A stretch of 32,733 bases of DNA from Bacteroidota bacterium (GCA_003175935.1 PSRI01000006.1:1-32733), one strand, 5' to 3'. Shown: positions 1 to 8,120, counted from the stretch's first letter. Notes: generated by a model from the sequence alone, not told the origin. Numbers and translations are program-made.

Positions 1-1210
1 CCGCCGCCATTTTTATGAATTTTTTGAAGCGGTCGAATTTGACGTTAATGAGCAAACTATCTCCAGCCGGAATAGTCATTTTTTGCATCATGCGGTTATA
101 AACGCCTTTATAACTCGAAGTGTAGATCACTTCTTCACCCAAAACAATCAGGTAATAAAGTTCTTCCTGGCTGAGGGGTTCAATAGACTTAAATCGAATC
201 GGGTCAGGATCGTCATGATGTGCATTAATCTCATCTATATAAACATTTCGCGCACGGTCTGCAAGTTTTGCAAGCAGTTTATCGTGGGCCAGCGGAGTAT
301 CTTTTTTAATCATTCTATCAGCATAATCAATCTGCGTTTTTACCAGTAGTCGGTAATATGCAAGATTATCGTCCATCACCTTGTAAATATCGTCGAGGGT
401 TAAACGACCATGAATAATTTCGTCGAGAAATGGATAGAATTGTTGTCCGCTTTTACGTGTTGCAATTGTTGCAATAGCCCGCACCAGGGAATCCTGACTT
501 CTTGCAATTAATTTTCCAACGTTAGTGCGAGTGGCTGCTGCAAAATCGTAAAGCTGGTTTGGATTTCTATGGCCCGCAACGGTAACCAGACTATCAGCAA
601 ACGGAACATTCGGAAAGAATTCAAGCTTTGGAAGAATTTGTTGAGGATGTGCAGCACAAAATTTTCGAAATAGAATATTTCTTGAGACAACGAATCCGGA
701 ATTTTCATACATGGCACTCCCCTGACCGTTGATATTTATATTTCCAACTGCATAAGATTCTGATTCTACAATAGGTTCAATACTTCGCCCATTGATATCG
801 GCCTCCATGAGCTCTTTGTAATTTGAAACCAGCTCCGGACCTTCCGTTGGATTGAACGATCGTGTTTTCCATCCGGAATTAAATCCTTTCAATAAATTTT
901 CCAGTCCACTTAGGTATTTAACCTTGAGACGATGGTCCAATTTTTTACTTGATTCAATGGAATCCTGCAATTCGTTTACCTGCCTGATAATTGCGTCGGT
1001 GACGAGGAGATTTACATCTTCGTTAGAGGAAGCTCTGATTAACTGACCGTCGCCAGCATTTCTCTGGAGCGCAGCCTTTTGTTCACGGTCAATGCTCTCA
1101 TGGTATCTGATCCGGGATATATCAATATTTTTCTTCAGGGTATCCACACTGGCCTGCACCGAGACGGAAAAAAGCACAAAAACCGGATATAGGAGTAAAT
1201 ATTTTAGCAT
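1..1210 (-). CDS. Secreted hypothetical protein, N-terminal part (cut by window edge)
   Basis: An uninterrupted minus-strand reading frame runs from an ATG at 1208-1210 to the left edge, giving the first 403 residues; the stop lies outside the window. The N-terminus MLKYLLLYPVFVLFSVSVQA is a clear Sec signal peptide with a likely cut after VQA, so the product is exported. The mature part is mostly charged and helical-looking, with no enzyme motif that I recognise. An exact minus-strand TAnnTTTG box lies 24-31 bases upstream of the ATG and supports this start. The gene is divergent from the response regulator at 1386. I do not recognise the family; similar long secreted proteins of unknown role are common in Chitinophagaceae, but that is a recollection, not a match. 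Confidence 0.8.
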   Translation of the reverse strand, partial: MLKYLLLYPVFVLFSVSVQASVDTLKKNIDISRIRYHESIDREQKAALQRNAGDGQLIRASSNEDVNLLVTDAIIRQVNELQDSIESSKKLDHRLKVKYLSGLENLLKGFNSGWKTRSFNPTEGPELVSNYKELMEADINGRSIEPIVESESYAVGNININGQGSAMYENSGFVVSRNILFRKFCAAHPQQILPKLEFFPNVPFADSLVTVAGHRNPNQLYDFAAATRTNVGKLIARSQDSLVRAIATIATRKSGQQFYPFLDEIIHGRLTLDDIYKVMDDNLAYYRLLVKTQIDYADRMIKKDTPLAHDKLLAKLADRARNVYIDEINAHHDDPDPIRFKSIEPLSQEELYYLIVLGEEVIYTSSYKGVYNRMMQKMTIPAGDSLLINVKFDRFKKFIKMAA

Positions 1211-1233
1211 GGTTTCATAGCAGCTGACAGGTA

Positions 1234-1259
1234 CAAATTTAGGATGATTTTTGCTGCAA
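1234..1259 (-). promoter_or_regulatory. Candidate promoter for the secreted protein at 1-1210
   Basis: On the minus strand TAAATTTG (1234-1241) matches the Bacteroidota -7 consensus TAnnTTTG exactly, with a TTG at 1257-1259 as possible -33 element. The spacer is 15 bp, shorter than the usual 17-23, so the -33 part is doubtful. The predicted transcript would start about 17 bases before the ATG. Confidence 0.4.
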
Positions 1260-1360
1260 GGTTCATCACTAACGTTAAGGCGTTCAATTTAGTACCAAAA
1301 TCGGATTTTCCGTTAACAATTTCATAATCCCTTGTTTTAGGAGGGTAAAAATGGTGAGGT

Positions 1361-1368
1361 TATTTTTG
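1361..1368 (+). promoter_or_regulatory. Candidate -7 box for the response regulator/kinase operon
   Basis: TATTTTTG is an exact TAnnTTTG match that ends 17 bases before the ATG at 1386, which supports that start and implies a very short leader. No TTG lies at the proper distance upstream (the nearest, 1332-1334, gives a 26-bp spacer), so the promoter may be weak or need an activator. Confidence 0.4.
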
Positions 1369-1385
1369 CGTAAACATATTGTTAA

Positions 1386-2066
1386 ATGGATTCCAAAGGC
1401 AAGAAGGTTTTGATAGCAGACGACGAACCCGATATCCTGGAAATTATCAGTTATAATCTGAGAAACGAAGGGTACGATACCATCACGGCAAAAGATGGAG
1501 ATGATGCGATTCATAAGTCGAAATTGTTCAGACCCGACATGATCGTTCTCGATGTGATGATGCCAAATAAAAATGGGATGGAGGTTTGCAAAACCCTGAG
1601 GGCACAGCCCAATTTCAGGGAAACTTTGATCATATTTCTCACAGCCCTTAATGATGAACTTTCACATATTAAAGGTTTGGAATATGGTGCTGACGATTAT
1701 ATCGCCAAACCCATAAGTCCCAAAGTTCTGGTTACTAAAGTGAATTCTCTTTTCCGCAGGATACAAAAGCCCGAAGATGGAAATATCCTCCAGGTTGGCA
1801 ATATTACCATTGACCCCATTAAGTTCCTGGTTACTGTTGATGGCCGGGAAGTGGTATTGGCGAAGAAAGAATTTGAACTCCTGCAGCTCCTGGCAACCAA
1901 ACCGGGAAGGGTATTTCTAAGAAACGAAATTCTGAGTCAGATTTGGGGTACCGATGTAATTGTGGGCGATCGTACGATAGATGTGCATATTCGGAAAATC
2001 AGGCAAAAACTCGGGATTGACTGCATCACGACGGTGAAAGGTGTTGGTTACAAACTGGTTATTTGA
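1386..2066 (+). CDS. OmpR/PhoB-family response regulator
   Basis: A two-domain transcription factor of 226 residues, the normal length for the family. Residues 7-122 form the receiver: acidic pair D12-D13, phospho-acceptor D56 in VLDVMMP, conserved T86 and K108 in AKP. Residues about 135-225 form a winged-helix OmpR/PhoB DNA-binding domain, with the typical end VGDRTIDVHIRKIRQKL and VKGVGYKL. It should be phosphorylated by the kinase encoded next (2146-3195), which begins 79 bases after this stop, or 46 bases if the kinase uses its GTG. The pair resembles PhoB/PhoR or PhoP/PhoR, and phosphate genes occur within 12 kb, but the regulator's target cannot be read from its sequence. The symbol is therefore left blank. 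The ATG is supported by a -7 box at 1361-1368. Confidence 0.93.
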   Translation: MDSKGKKVLIADDEPDILEIISYNLRNEGYDTITAKDGDDAIHKSKLFRPDMIVLDVMMPNKNGMEVCKTLRAQPNFRETLIIFLTALNDELSHIKGLEYGADDYIAKPISPKVLVTKVNSLFRRIQKPEDGNILQVGNITIDPIKFLVTVDGREVVLAKKEFELLQLLATKPGRVFLRNEILSQIWGTDVIVGDRTIDVHIRKIRQKLGIDCITTVKGVGYKLVI

Positions 2067-2145
2067 TTGATTTTAATAGCGGGACAACCTGGAGAAATTC
2101 ATCTTTTTTAACGTGTATCTTGCATTAAGAAACCCGCATCCTGAA

Positions 2146-3195
2146 ATGCTGAATACCAAAAACATTACTCCCCGGCAACTCTCGGCTTTTACTGCGTTTA
2201 TTATCTCTCTTCCGATTTCTATAGGTATCCTGATTTTTGAACCTGTATGGTGGGTGGCCATTTCATTTTTCATAGTGATTTTCATGGGGAGTTATGCACT
2301 CATTTTATTTACCCTCCAACAGTTTATCTACAGGAAGATTAAGCTCATTTACAAATTCATTTACCAGACAAAGGCCAGCAAAAGAGAAGAATTTTATTAT
2401 AAGAATATTCTTCCCCAAAAAAGTATAGATGAAGTTAGTGAAGATGTGGAAAGATGGGCAGAGCAGAGAAAAAACGAAATAGAGGTATTAAAAGCCAATG
2501 AAGCATACAGAAAAGAATTTCTGCAGAATCTTTCCCACGAACTTAAGACTCCCATTTTCGCTATCCAGGGATATGTTGATACCCTGCTAAATGGAGCCCT
2601 GGAAAATTCAGAAGTGAATATGAAATTTTTGGGAAGTACATCAAAGAATATTCACAGGCTTGTAAATCTACTGAGCGATTTAGATGAGATTACCAGGTTG
2701 GAAAGTGGTGAACAAATCCTGTACAAAGAGAACTTTGTAATCCAGGATTTAATTAGAGAGGTATTTGATTCGCTTTCACTCATCGCACTTCAGAAAGAAA
2801 TAAAACTCAGCATTAAAAAAGGATGTGAATCACCAATTACAGTTTTTGCTGATAAAGAAAAAATCAGGCAGGTTTTGATAAACCTGGTTGACAACGGACT
2901 TAAGTATGGCAAAATCGGTGGAAACATAACCGCAAGCATTTATATCACCGATGGAAAACACGTGCTTGTTGAAATCAGCGATGAAGGAATTGGGATTGCG
3001 GAAGAACATTTGAACAGAATATTTGAAAGGTTTTATCGCACGGATGCCGCAAGAAGCAGGAAAGAAGGTGGAAGCGGGCTCGGACTCTCAATCTGTAAAC
3101 ACATCATTGAAGCCCATGGGCAGGCCATTCACGTAAGAAGCAAAGTGGATGTTGGCACTACTGTTGGATTTACTCTCGACAGCAGAAAAGATTAG
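2146..3195 (+). CDS. Membrane sensor histidine kinase (PhoR-like, no periplasmic sensor)
   Basis: A 349-residue kinase with two adjacent membrane segments near the N-terminus (about residues 15-33 and 35-58) and almost no loop between them, so there is no extracytoplasmic sensor domain and no obvious HAMP or PAS. Dimerisation/phosphotransfer domain with the H-box LSHELKTP (H131 from this ATG), then a HATPase domain: N-box LVDNGLKYG (about 248-256), G1 DEGIGI (279-284), F-box RIFERFYRTD and G2 GSGLGL (309-314). It should phosphorylate the upstream regulator. The frame is open to a GTG at 2113 (11 residues more); I prefer the ATG because MLNTKNITPRQ looks like the start of related kinases. The input signal is probably sensed within the membrane or via a partner protein, which is inference. 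Confidence 0.92.
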   Translation: MLNTKNITPRQLSAFTAFIISLPISIGILIFEPVWWVAISFFIVIFMGSYALILFTLQQFIYRKIKLIYKFIYQTKASKREEFYYKNILPQKSIDEVSEDVERWAEQRKNEIEVLKANEAYRKEFLQNLSHELKTPIFAIQGYVDTLLNGALENSEVNMKFLGSTSKNIHRLVNLLSDLDEITRLESGEQILYKENFVIQDLIREVFDSLSLIALQKEIKLSIKKGCESPITVFADKEKIRQVLINLVDNGLKYGKIGGNITASIYITDGKHVLVEISDEGIGIAEEHLNRIFERFYRTDAARSRKEGGSGLGLSICKHIIEAHGQAIHVRSKVDVGTTVGFTLDSRKD

Positions 3196-3202
3196 TTTGT
3201 GG

Positions 3203-3216
3203 TTTGTAGTTTATTG
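3203..3216 (+). repeat. Single copy of 14-mer TTTGTAGTTTATTG
   Basis: The 14-mer begins 8 bases after the kinase stop codon. The same 14-mer is tandemly repeated right after the stop of the OPT transporter gene at 32639-32700. In both places it is followed by a copy of the AGTACTTAG-type repeat. Origin and role unknown. Confidence 0.6.
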
Positions 3217-3285
3217 TTTGGGAACATTTCGAATCCTTAAGGCAAGAAATCTACAACGCAGGAAAGTCAATTGCCAGTTAAAAGG

Positions 3286-3311
3286 CGTCTAAGTACTCTA
3301 TACTAAGTACT
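3286..3311 (-). repeat. Dispersed 26-bp AGTACTTAG repeat, copy 1
   Basis: Read on the minus strand this is AGTACTTAG, the spacer TATAG, then AGTACTTAGACG. It is the cleanest copy of a family also present at 8041-8108, 13107-13132, 13254-13279 and 32699-32728. It sits between the convergent kinase and DUF5690 genes. The gap 3196-3515 otherwise holds the 14-mer at 3203, a hairpin at 3451 and a G+C-richer short repeat at 3482; I see no gene in it. Confidence 0.65.
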
Positions 3312-3450
3312 ATCTCCACATTAATTATCATTTGCTTCAAATTCCCTTAATAGATCGGTAATATTCGAATCGTTTTTTTGCTCAGGAAATAACGATAAAA
3401 ACGGGTACAAATTAGCAATAGTTGAAAGGTTTTCTCAGTCGCTTTGAATC

Positions 3451-3474
3451 AATCCCTGGTCTCCACCGGGGATT
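3451..3474. terminator. Hairpin between convergent genes, possible bidirectional terminator
   Basis: AATCCCTGG (3451-3459), a six-base loop, and CCGGGGATT (3466-3474) form a 9-bp stem with one G-U pair. It lies 41 bases beyond the DUF5690 stop and 255 beyond the kinase stop. Neither side carries a strong T-run, so factor-independent termination is uncertain. Confidence 0.35.
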
Positions 3475-3481
3475 CTTATTA

Positions 3482-3511
3482 CACGCAAAGGCGAAAGAGG
3501 CGCAAAGACGC
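3482..3511. repeat. Short degenerate repeat of GCAAAG/GCGAAAG units
   Basis: About 30 bases made of variants of GCAAAGGC, GCGAAAGAG and GCAAAGAC, directly next to the end of the DUF5690 gene. It is more G+C-rich than the surrounding intergenic DNA and looks like a remnant of a tandem array. Confidence 0.4.
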
Positions 3512-3515
3512 CTAT

Positions 3516-4829
3516 TCATGAAAATACTACTTCTGCTTTTTGTTTTGGCTTCTTCATTGAAACGCCGCGGGAATATTTGCGATTGAAATAAATGAGAGAG
3601 ATAAGGGTTGTCACAAATCCAACAATAGAAAAAATAACAACAGCATTCGGATAAAGTACAGACCATTTCACTTTTATCTGAAAAACTTCTTTGGAAAGCA
3701 TTACTGCAACGCTTCCTAAATAACCGAATGCATCAGAAATATAGATCAGGAAGCCAACGTTGCCGCTTACACGAAATACAGCAATCATCCTTTCAAAAAA
3801 GATGGAGTTATAAGGAACGTAGCCGGTATATAGCCCCAACCCCACCAAAATCATCCATGTGATTCCATTTATTTGTCCGTTTAAAAATAACCACGAAGAA
3901 ATTCCTGATATTAAAAAGGAGATGATTACAATTAGATGAATCAATCTGAAAGCGCGAATATTACTTTTGATAAGCACCAGCATACTCATAATCAGCAACA
4001 CCATCAGGCTGATGGGAGTTTCAGTTTGCGTAAAAATTCCTGCCTTATCACCATAACCTAATTCATTCCAGATATTCGCCATGAAATTATCGCGGATATC
4101 GCGCATGATGCTCAGAAAAAAATAAGTGATAACAACAAGTACCAGCCCCAATGTAAATGCCCTTACAAATTTCCTTCGGTCCTCCTTATTCATTGGCAAA
4201 CGAATGGTTCTGGATTTTATATCTTCTTCTGTTGGAGGAGGAAGTTTTTCCAGCATATAAACGAAAATGATCATGGGGATTACAAACACAGCCCCTGTTA
4301 CAAATGGCATCCATTTTTCGCTTACATGCCAGTCAATCATGAGCCATTTTGCTACTGATTTCACAAAACCGGATGAGAAAATAAAACTCACTGCAAGAGC
4401 GGAGCCTATAAAATCTGTCGTTCTTCTCCCTTCTACATAACTAAAAACGATTCCCCAAAGTAGCCCAAGAGGAAAACCATTGATGAATAAAAAGATGATC
4501 CCGTAAGGTGGGGGAACAAGTGCAAAAAATAATAAAGCGATCCAGGCAATCAACATCAGGACAGTTACCACTTTCCACCTGCTCATTCTTTTTAACTCTG
4601 CAATAAATTTTATTCCATAAAATTTACTCGCCATGTATCCTATCACCTGGCTTATGATGAGGAGGGTTTGATAGGGAATTCCCCAGAATCTTATTCCTTC
4701 AAAAGTGGCAACAGTAAAAGCCTTTCTATAGGCGTACACTGACGCATAGGTAAGAAAGGCTGCTGTAGCAGCGTAAATGGCTACAGCAATCTGATTATAA
4801 TTTTTTTCCTGAATACGGGGCGTTTGCAA
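3516..4829 (-). CDS. DUF5690-family multipass membrane protein (MFS-like)
   Basis: 437 residues with 12 strongly hydrophobic segments, the size and layout of a major-facilitator-type carrier. The N-terminal part has a short charged tail, then segments with YAYRKAFTVATFEG between the first two, a pattern I associate with DUF5690, a Bacteroidota family with no proven function. A longer cytoplasmic loop with many charges (around residues 195-222) divides the two halves, as in MFS proteins. It starts 20 bases after the stop of the phosphatase gene (4850-5929), so the two are almost surely co-transcribed, phosphatase first. A reasonable guess is that it imports a product released by that enzyme, or exports/positions its substrate; this is inference. 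The DUF name rests on memory of family members and should be confirmed with a profile search. Confidence 0.75.
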   Translation of the reverse strand: MQTPRIQEKNYNQIAVAIYAATAAFLTYASVYAYRKAFTVATFEGIRFWGIPYQTLLIISQVIGYMASKFYGIKFIAELKRMSRWKVVTVLMLIAWIALLFFALVPPPYGIIFLFINGFPLGLLWGIVFSYVEGRRTTDFIGSALAVSFIFSSGFVKSVAKWLMIDWHVSEKWMPFVTGAVFVIPMIIFVYMLEKLPPPTEEDIKSRTIRLPMNKEDRRKFVRAFTLGLVLVVITYFFLSIMRDIRDNFMANIWNELGYGDKAGIFTQTETPISLMVLLIMSMLVLIKSNIRAFRLIHLIVIISFLISGISSWLFLNGQINGITWMILVGLGLYTGYVPYNSIFFERMIAVFRVSGNVGFLIYISDAFGYLGSVAVMLSKEVFQIKVKWSVLYPNAVVIFSIVGFVTTLISLIYFNRKYSRGVSMKKPKQKAEVVFS

Positions 4830-4849
4830 GATCTCTTATTTGAAATGGT

Positions 4850-5929
4850 TTATTTGGAATAGATCGTCGTAATTGGTTTGGCAACCGGATGTTCGGCCTT
4901 AAATTCATAACCCATCAATGCGCCAATAGTTGCAGCAATCTGTTCCTGATACAAAGTAGTTTGAGCCTTTACTTCACCTATAGGAGTCGTATCAGGACCT
5001 AACACTGCAATCCAGATTTGTCCTGCATCTTCTACTTTTTGTCCATGGTCAGTCCACTGCTCCTTGATTTTATTACCCCGTCCGTGATCACACGCAATAA
5101 TAAAAGTGGTTTTGTCTTTGTATTCTGGCATGGATTGAACGGTTTTCCATAAATCGGCAATCATACCATCTTCTGCATGTGCGCTTCCGAGGTACTGATC
5201 ATACAAACCCGCATGGGCATAATCGTCAGTTTCATCAAAAGCTACATATAGAACCCGGGGTTTGTAGGCTTTAAGATATTCTCTTCCGGCCATATAAGTA
5301 AGAATATCTGGCCTTACTCCAATTGGTTTGGTTGTGAGAAACTGGATATCATCAATTAATTTAAGAGAAGGTGCATTGAGTTTGATACTGTCAACATCAG
5401 AATTGACATAAATTCCACTTCTCCATTTGTTGAGTATATATGGAAAACAGTCCCAGGTTGAAAATGCCGCTACTTTTCCATTCAGTGGCCTTTGTTGATT
5501 TAAAAATTCAAGAACGTTAGTGTTTTTATTTTTGATTTTGTCGTTTGAATTTACCGCTGTGTCCGGATACCCCGTGAAAATTTCATTATAACCCGGATAA
5601 GAAAACCAATAAGGATTTGCGTTGTTCACATTATTGCCGATCATTCTGTTTCCATAAATCTGTCCATGCGCTGCGACTGTCGTCCAAATGAAGGGAAATA
5701 ATTTTTTTCTTCTCTCCTTAGCATCATCGCTCCAGAATTTTTTAGTGAGATCGTCTTTTTCCCGGGTGAATTTTGGATTGTTCAAAATAGCAGAATCGAT
5801 TCCCCCGAAAACTTCTTCCCATCTCATACCATCGAGGGTGAAAATGACAATATTCTCCGTCTTTCGTTGCGCAAAAATTTGAGTTCCTGTAAAAACGCAG
5901 AGTACAAAAAGCAGTCGGACTTGCCTCAT
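4850..5929 (-). CDS. Secreted alkaline-phosphatase-superfamily phosphoesterase
   Basis: 359 residues with a signal peptide (residues 1-20, cut after IFA), so it acts in the periplasm or outside. The body fits the phosphodiesterase/nucleotide-pyrophosphatase branch of the alkaline phosphatase superfamily: D33 in FTLDGMRWEEVFGG as first metal ligand, FSYPGYNEIFTG at 109-120 where S110 aligns with the nucleophilic Thr of nucleotide pyrophosphatases, D235/D236 and H239 in FDETDDYAHAG, D281-H282 in ACDHGRGNK and H295 in TDHGQ. All metal-site positions look intact. Substrate cannot be read; a phosphate ester or phosphodiester is expected. It leads a two-gene operon with the DUF5690 protein. Alternatives are a sulfatase-like or phosphoglycerate-mutase-like activity, less likely because the sulfatase C/S-x-P-x-R signature is absent. 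The serine nucleophile assignment is my alignment by eye. Confidence 0.82.
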   Translation of the reverse strand: MRQVRLLFVLCVFTGTQIFAQRKTENIVIFTLDGMRWEEVFGGIDSAILNNPKFTREKDDLTKKFWSDDAKERRKKLFPFIWTTVAAHGQIYGNRMIGNNVNNANPYWFSYPGYNEIFTGYPDTAVNSNDKIKNKNTNVLEFLNQQRPLNGKVAAFSTWDCFPYILNKWRSGIYVNSDVDSIKLNAPSLKLIDDIQFLTTKPIGVRPDILTYMAGREYLKAYKPRVLYVAFDETDDYAHAGLYDQYLGSAHAEDGMIADLWKTVQSMPEYKDKTTFIIACDHGRGNKIKEQWTDHGQKVEDAGQIWIAVLGPDTTPIGEVKAQTTLYQEQIAATIGALMGYEFKAEHPVAKPITTIYSK

Positions 5930-5993
5930 AATTTGATTTTTTTTGGTTCACTCAAAATATATCAATTACCATTTGCAAAATCATTGACCCTTT

Positions 5994-6055
5994 CCTGTCA
6001 CAGGCAATTCATTAAAATTTAACAGAGCACAGTTTCAACCAATTTAACACAGTTT
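5994..6055. promoter_or_regulatory. Divergent intergenic region with palindrome and direct repeats
   Basis: Between the divergent phosphatase (start 5929) and phosphoesterase (start 6161) genes lies the 11-bp palindrome CCTGTCACAGG (5994-6004) and an imperfect direct repeat, TTTAACA-GAGCA-CAGTTT (6018-6035) against TTTAACA-CAGTTT (6043-6055). These look like regulator sites for one or both genes. A sigma70-like TTGACA with TAACCT 17 bp later (6080-6107 region) is also present, but I find no exact TAnnTTTG box for either gene. Confidence 0.35.
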
Positions 6056-6160
6056 ACTCTATTACCTGGTAATATTTTCTTGACATATTCCTCATACTAG
6101 CTTAACCTGCCCTTCACATACAAGTAATATATGATTCCAATCTTTGATAAACGAAATCCA

Positions 6161-6997
6161 ATGGAAAAACGACCCGTTGATGTAGTTGTGATTTCTGATG
6201 TGCACCTTGGAACCTATGGATGTCGCGCAAAGGAACTTGTTGCTTATCTAAAAAGTATCTCCCCCAGCATCCTCATTTTGAATGGTGATATTGTTGATGG
6301 TTGGCAATTCTCGAAAAGATACTTCCCCAATTCACACATGTCGGTAATCAAAGAATTCTTCAATTGCATTTCGCAGGGAACAAGAGTTTTTTATATCACA
6401 GGCAACCACGATGAAATGATGAGAAAATACTCGGATTTCATCGTGGGGAATTTCGCATTAACCGACAAGCTCGTATTGGAAATCGATAAAAAAATGACCT
6501 GGATTTTTCATGGGGATGTATTTGACAATACAACTAAAGGAAGTGCAAAATTTTTGGCAAAACTGGGAAGCAGTGGTTATGGTTTCCTCATTCTCGTGAA
6601 CAGATTCATCAATTTCTTTTTGAAATCAATTGGAAGAGAAAGGATTTCTCTTTCTAAAAAAATAATGGACGAAGTGAACAAAGCGGTAGTGAAGGTGAAT
6701 GATTTTGAAATGACCGCTGCAGAACTCGCAATCCAGAAAAAATATGATTATGTGATTTGCGGACATATACATAAGCCCCAAAAAAGAATCATTACTAATG
6801 AAAATGGAAGTGTGACTTACCTGAATTCAGGCGACTGGGTGGAACATTGTACAGCATTAGAATATGCAAAAAACGAATGGACGGTATTTCAGTTTGATGA
6901 GAGCAAATGTCCTACCTCAAAGGTTGATATGCAAACACCGGTTACAAATGTGATAACAGATGAGATCAGTTACCAGATTAATTCACTAGCCGTATAA
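6161..6997 (+). CDS. LpxH-like metallophosphoesterase (UDP-2,3-diacylglucosamine diphosphatase family)
   Basis: About 278 residues of the calcineurin-like phosphoesterase fold. The five metal-binding blocks are complete: SDVHLG (D12, H14 from this ATG), GDIVDGW, GNHDE, HGDVFD and GHIHKPQ. The protein is longer than classical LpxH (about 240) because of a helical insert between HGD and GHIH, around FLAKLGSSGYGFLILVNRFINFF, which is hydrophobic and could bind a lipid or the membrane surface. LpxH removes UMP from UDP-diacylglucosamine in lipid A synthesis; this longer form may act on another nucleotide-linked lipid. The frame extends to an ATG at 6131, but MEKRPVDVVVISDVHLG is the more natural family start. 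The glycosyltransferase gene begins 3 bases after its stop, so the two work as a unit. Confidence 0.8.
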   Translation: MEKRPVDVVVISDVHLGTYGCRAKELVAYLKSISPSILILNGDIVDGWQFSKRYFPNSHMSVIKEFFNCISQGTRVFYITGNHDEMMRKYSDFIVGNFALTDKLVLEIDKKMTWIFHGDVFDNTTKGSAKFLAKLGSSGYGFLILVNRFINFFLKSIGRERISLSKKIMDEVNKAVVKVNDFEMTAAELAIQKKYDYVICGHIHKPQKRIITNENGSVTYLNSGDWVEHCTALEYAKNEWTVFQFDESKCPTSKVDMQTPVTNVITDEISYQINSLAV

Positions 6998-7000
6998 TTT

Positions 7001-8032
7001 ATGAAGATCTTTTATGCTATTCAGGCGACAGGAAATGGTCATATTAGCCGGGCTATGGAACTCATGCCATACCTTGAAAAATATGGATCTGTCGATATTT
7101 TTCTCAGCGGCGCAAACAGTACACTGCAACTAGACGCGCCGATTAAATTCAGAAGCGAAGGCATGAGTTTGTTTTATACCTGTACAGGTAAACTTGACTA
7201 TCTCAAGATGTTTCGCAAATTTTCTCCAATGAGAATCCGCAAGGAAATCATGGATCTGCCCGTGGAAAAATATGATCTCGTGATCAACGACTTTGAGTGC
7301 ATCACTTCTCTAGCCTGTTCAAAGAAGAAAATTCCATCTGTAAATTTTGGTCACCAGGCAAGCTTTATGTCGGATCTCACACCAAGACCTGAAAAACAAA
7401 GTGTCGTAGGCGAATGGCTCCTTAAAAATTTTGCAAAATCTACCAACTATGTGGGTCTTCATTTCGAGACCTATGATGACTTTATTCTACCACCCGTGAT
7501 TAAGAAAGAAATTCAGGAGGCAGAGCCATCTGATGATGGATTTATAGCCGTTTACCTTCCTTCTTACTGCGAATTTGAATTGCACCGTAGCCTGTCACAA
7601 ATCCCCGAATTTGAATTCAGGGTTTTTTCAAGGCAGGCTTCTACAATACGTCGGCAGGATAATTTAACTTTTGTCCCCGTTAGTAAAAACGGATTCAACG
7701 AAAGTTTGATTACATGCACGGCGATCATTTGCGGCGCCGGCTTTGAAACTCCTGCGGAAGTATTATATCTGAAAAAGAAAATGATTGTAATTCCAATCCA
7801 GGGGCAATATGAACAATTATGCAATGCCGCTGCTTTAGAAAGAATGGGAGTAAAAAGTCTGACCTCACTCTCCGATGATTTCCCCACCATTTTCCGCGAA
7901 TGGTTTGAGCAGGGAAATATTCCCGCCGTGGATTATTCTCACACAACAGAAGAAATTGTAAGCACCATGATGGAAAGGATTTCGGTGCAGGATCATTTCA
8001 TTTCCAAAGACTATATTCAGGAATTAAATTGA
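7001..8032 (+). CDS. GT28-like glycosyltransferase
   Basis: 343 residues with the GT-B layout of the MurG/MGDG-synthase group. The N-terminal glycine loop ATGNGHISRAMELMPYL (about 9-25) matches the acceptor-side GxGGHxxRA pattern, and the C-terminal half holds ICGAGFETPAEVLYLKKKMIVIPIQGQYEQLCNA-type sequence (split here at about residues 245-275), where the GFETPAE acid and the Q-x-E-Q motif would bind the nucleotide-sugar. No membrane segment or signal peptide is evident, so it should be cytosolic or peripheral. Translationally coupled to the LpxH-like phosphoesterase (3-base gap), it may glycosylate a lipid that the partner processes. Sugar donor and acceptor are unknown. Confidence 0.78.
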   Translation: MKIFYAIQATGNGHISRAMELMPYLEKYGSVDIFLSGANSTLQLDAPIKFRSEGMSLFYTCTGKLDYLKMFRKFSPMRIRKEIMDLPVEKYDLVINDFECITSLACSKKKIPSVNFGHQASFMSDLTPRPEKQSVVGEWLLKNFAKSTNYVGLHFETYDDFILPPVIKKEIQEAEPSDDGFIAVYLPSYCEFELHRSLSQIPEFEFRVFSRQASTIRRQDNLTFVPVSKNGFNESLITCTAIICGAGFETPAEVLYLKKKMIVIPIQGQYEQLCNAAALERMGVKSLTSLSDDFPTIFREWFEQGNIPAVDYSHTTEEIVSTMMERISVQDHFISKDYIQELN

Positions 8033-8040
8033 AGATTTAT

Positions 8041-8108
8041 AGTACCAAGTACCTAGTACCTAGATAGAATTCAATAGTATTTAGTATAAAGTACTTAGTA
8101 CTTGGACA
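8041..8108 (+). repeat. Dispersed AGTACTTAG repeat, copies 2a and 2b
   Basis: Copy 2a (8041-8067) is a variant with AGTACC units; its first 22 bases are, on the opposite strand, 21/22 identical to 32707-32728. Copy 2b (8076-8108) reads AGTATTTAG, spacer TATAA, AGTACTTAG, then a 7-base insertion before ACA. Both lie within 80 bases of the glycosyltransferase stop. The gap 8033-8329 holds only repeats and a terminator; no gene seen. Confidence 0.65.
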
Positions 8109-8120
8109 AATACTTTGAAC

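Noticed and set aside
6080-6107. Sigma70-like TTGACA-N17-TAACCT promoter for the LpxH-like gene
   Set aside because: Bacteroidota promoters rarely use this pattern and the -10 part is poor; kept only as a remark.
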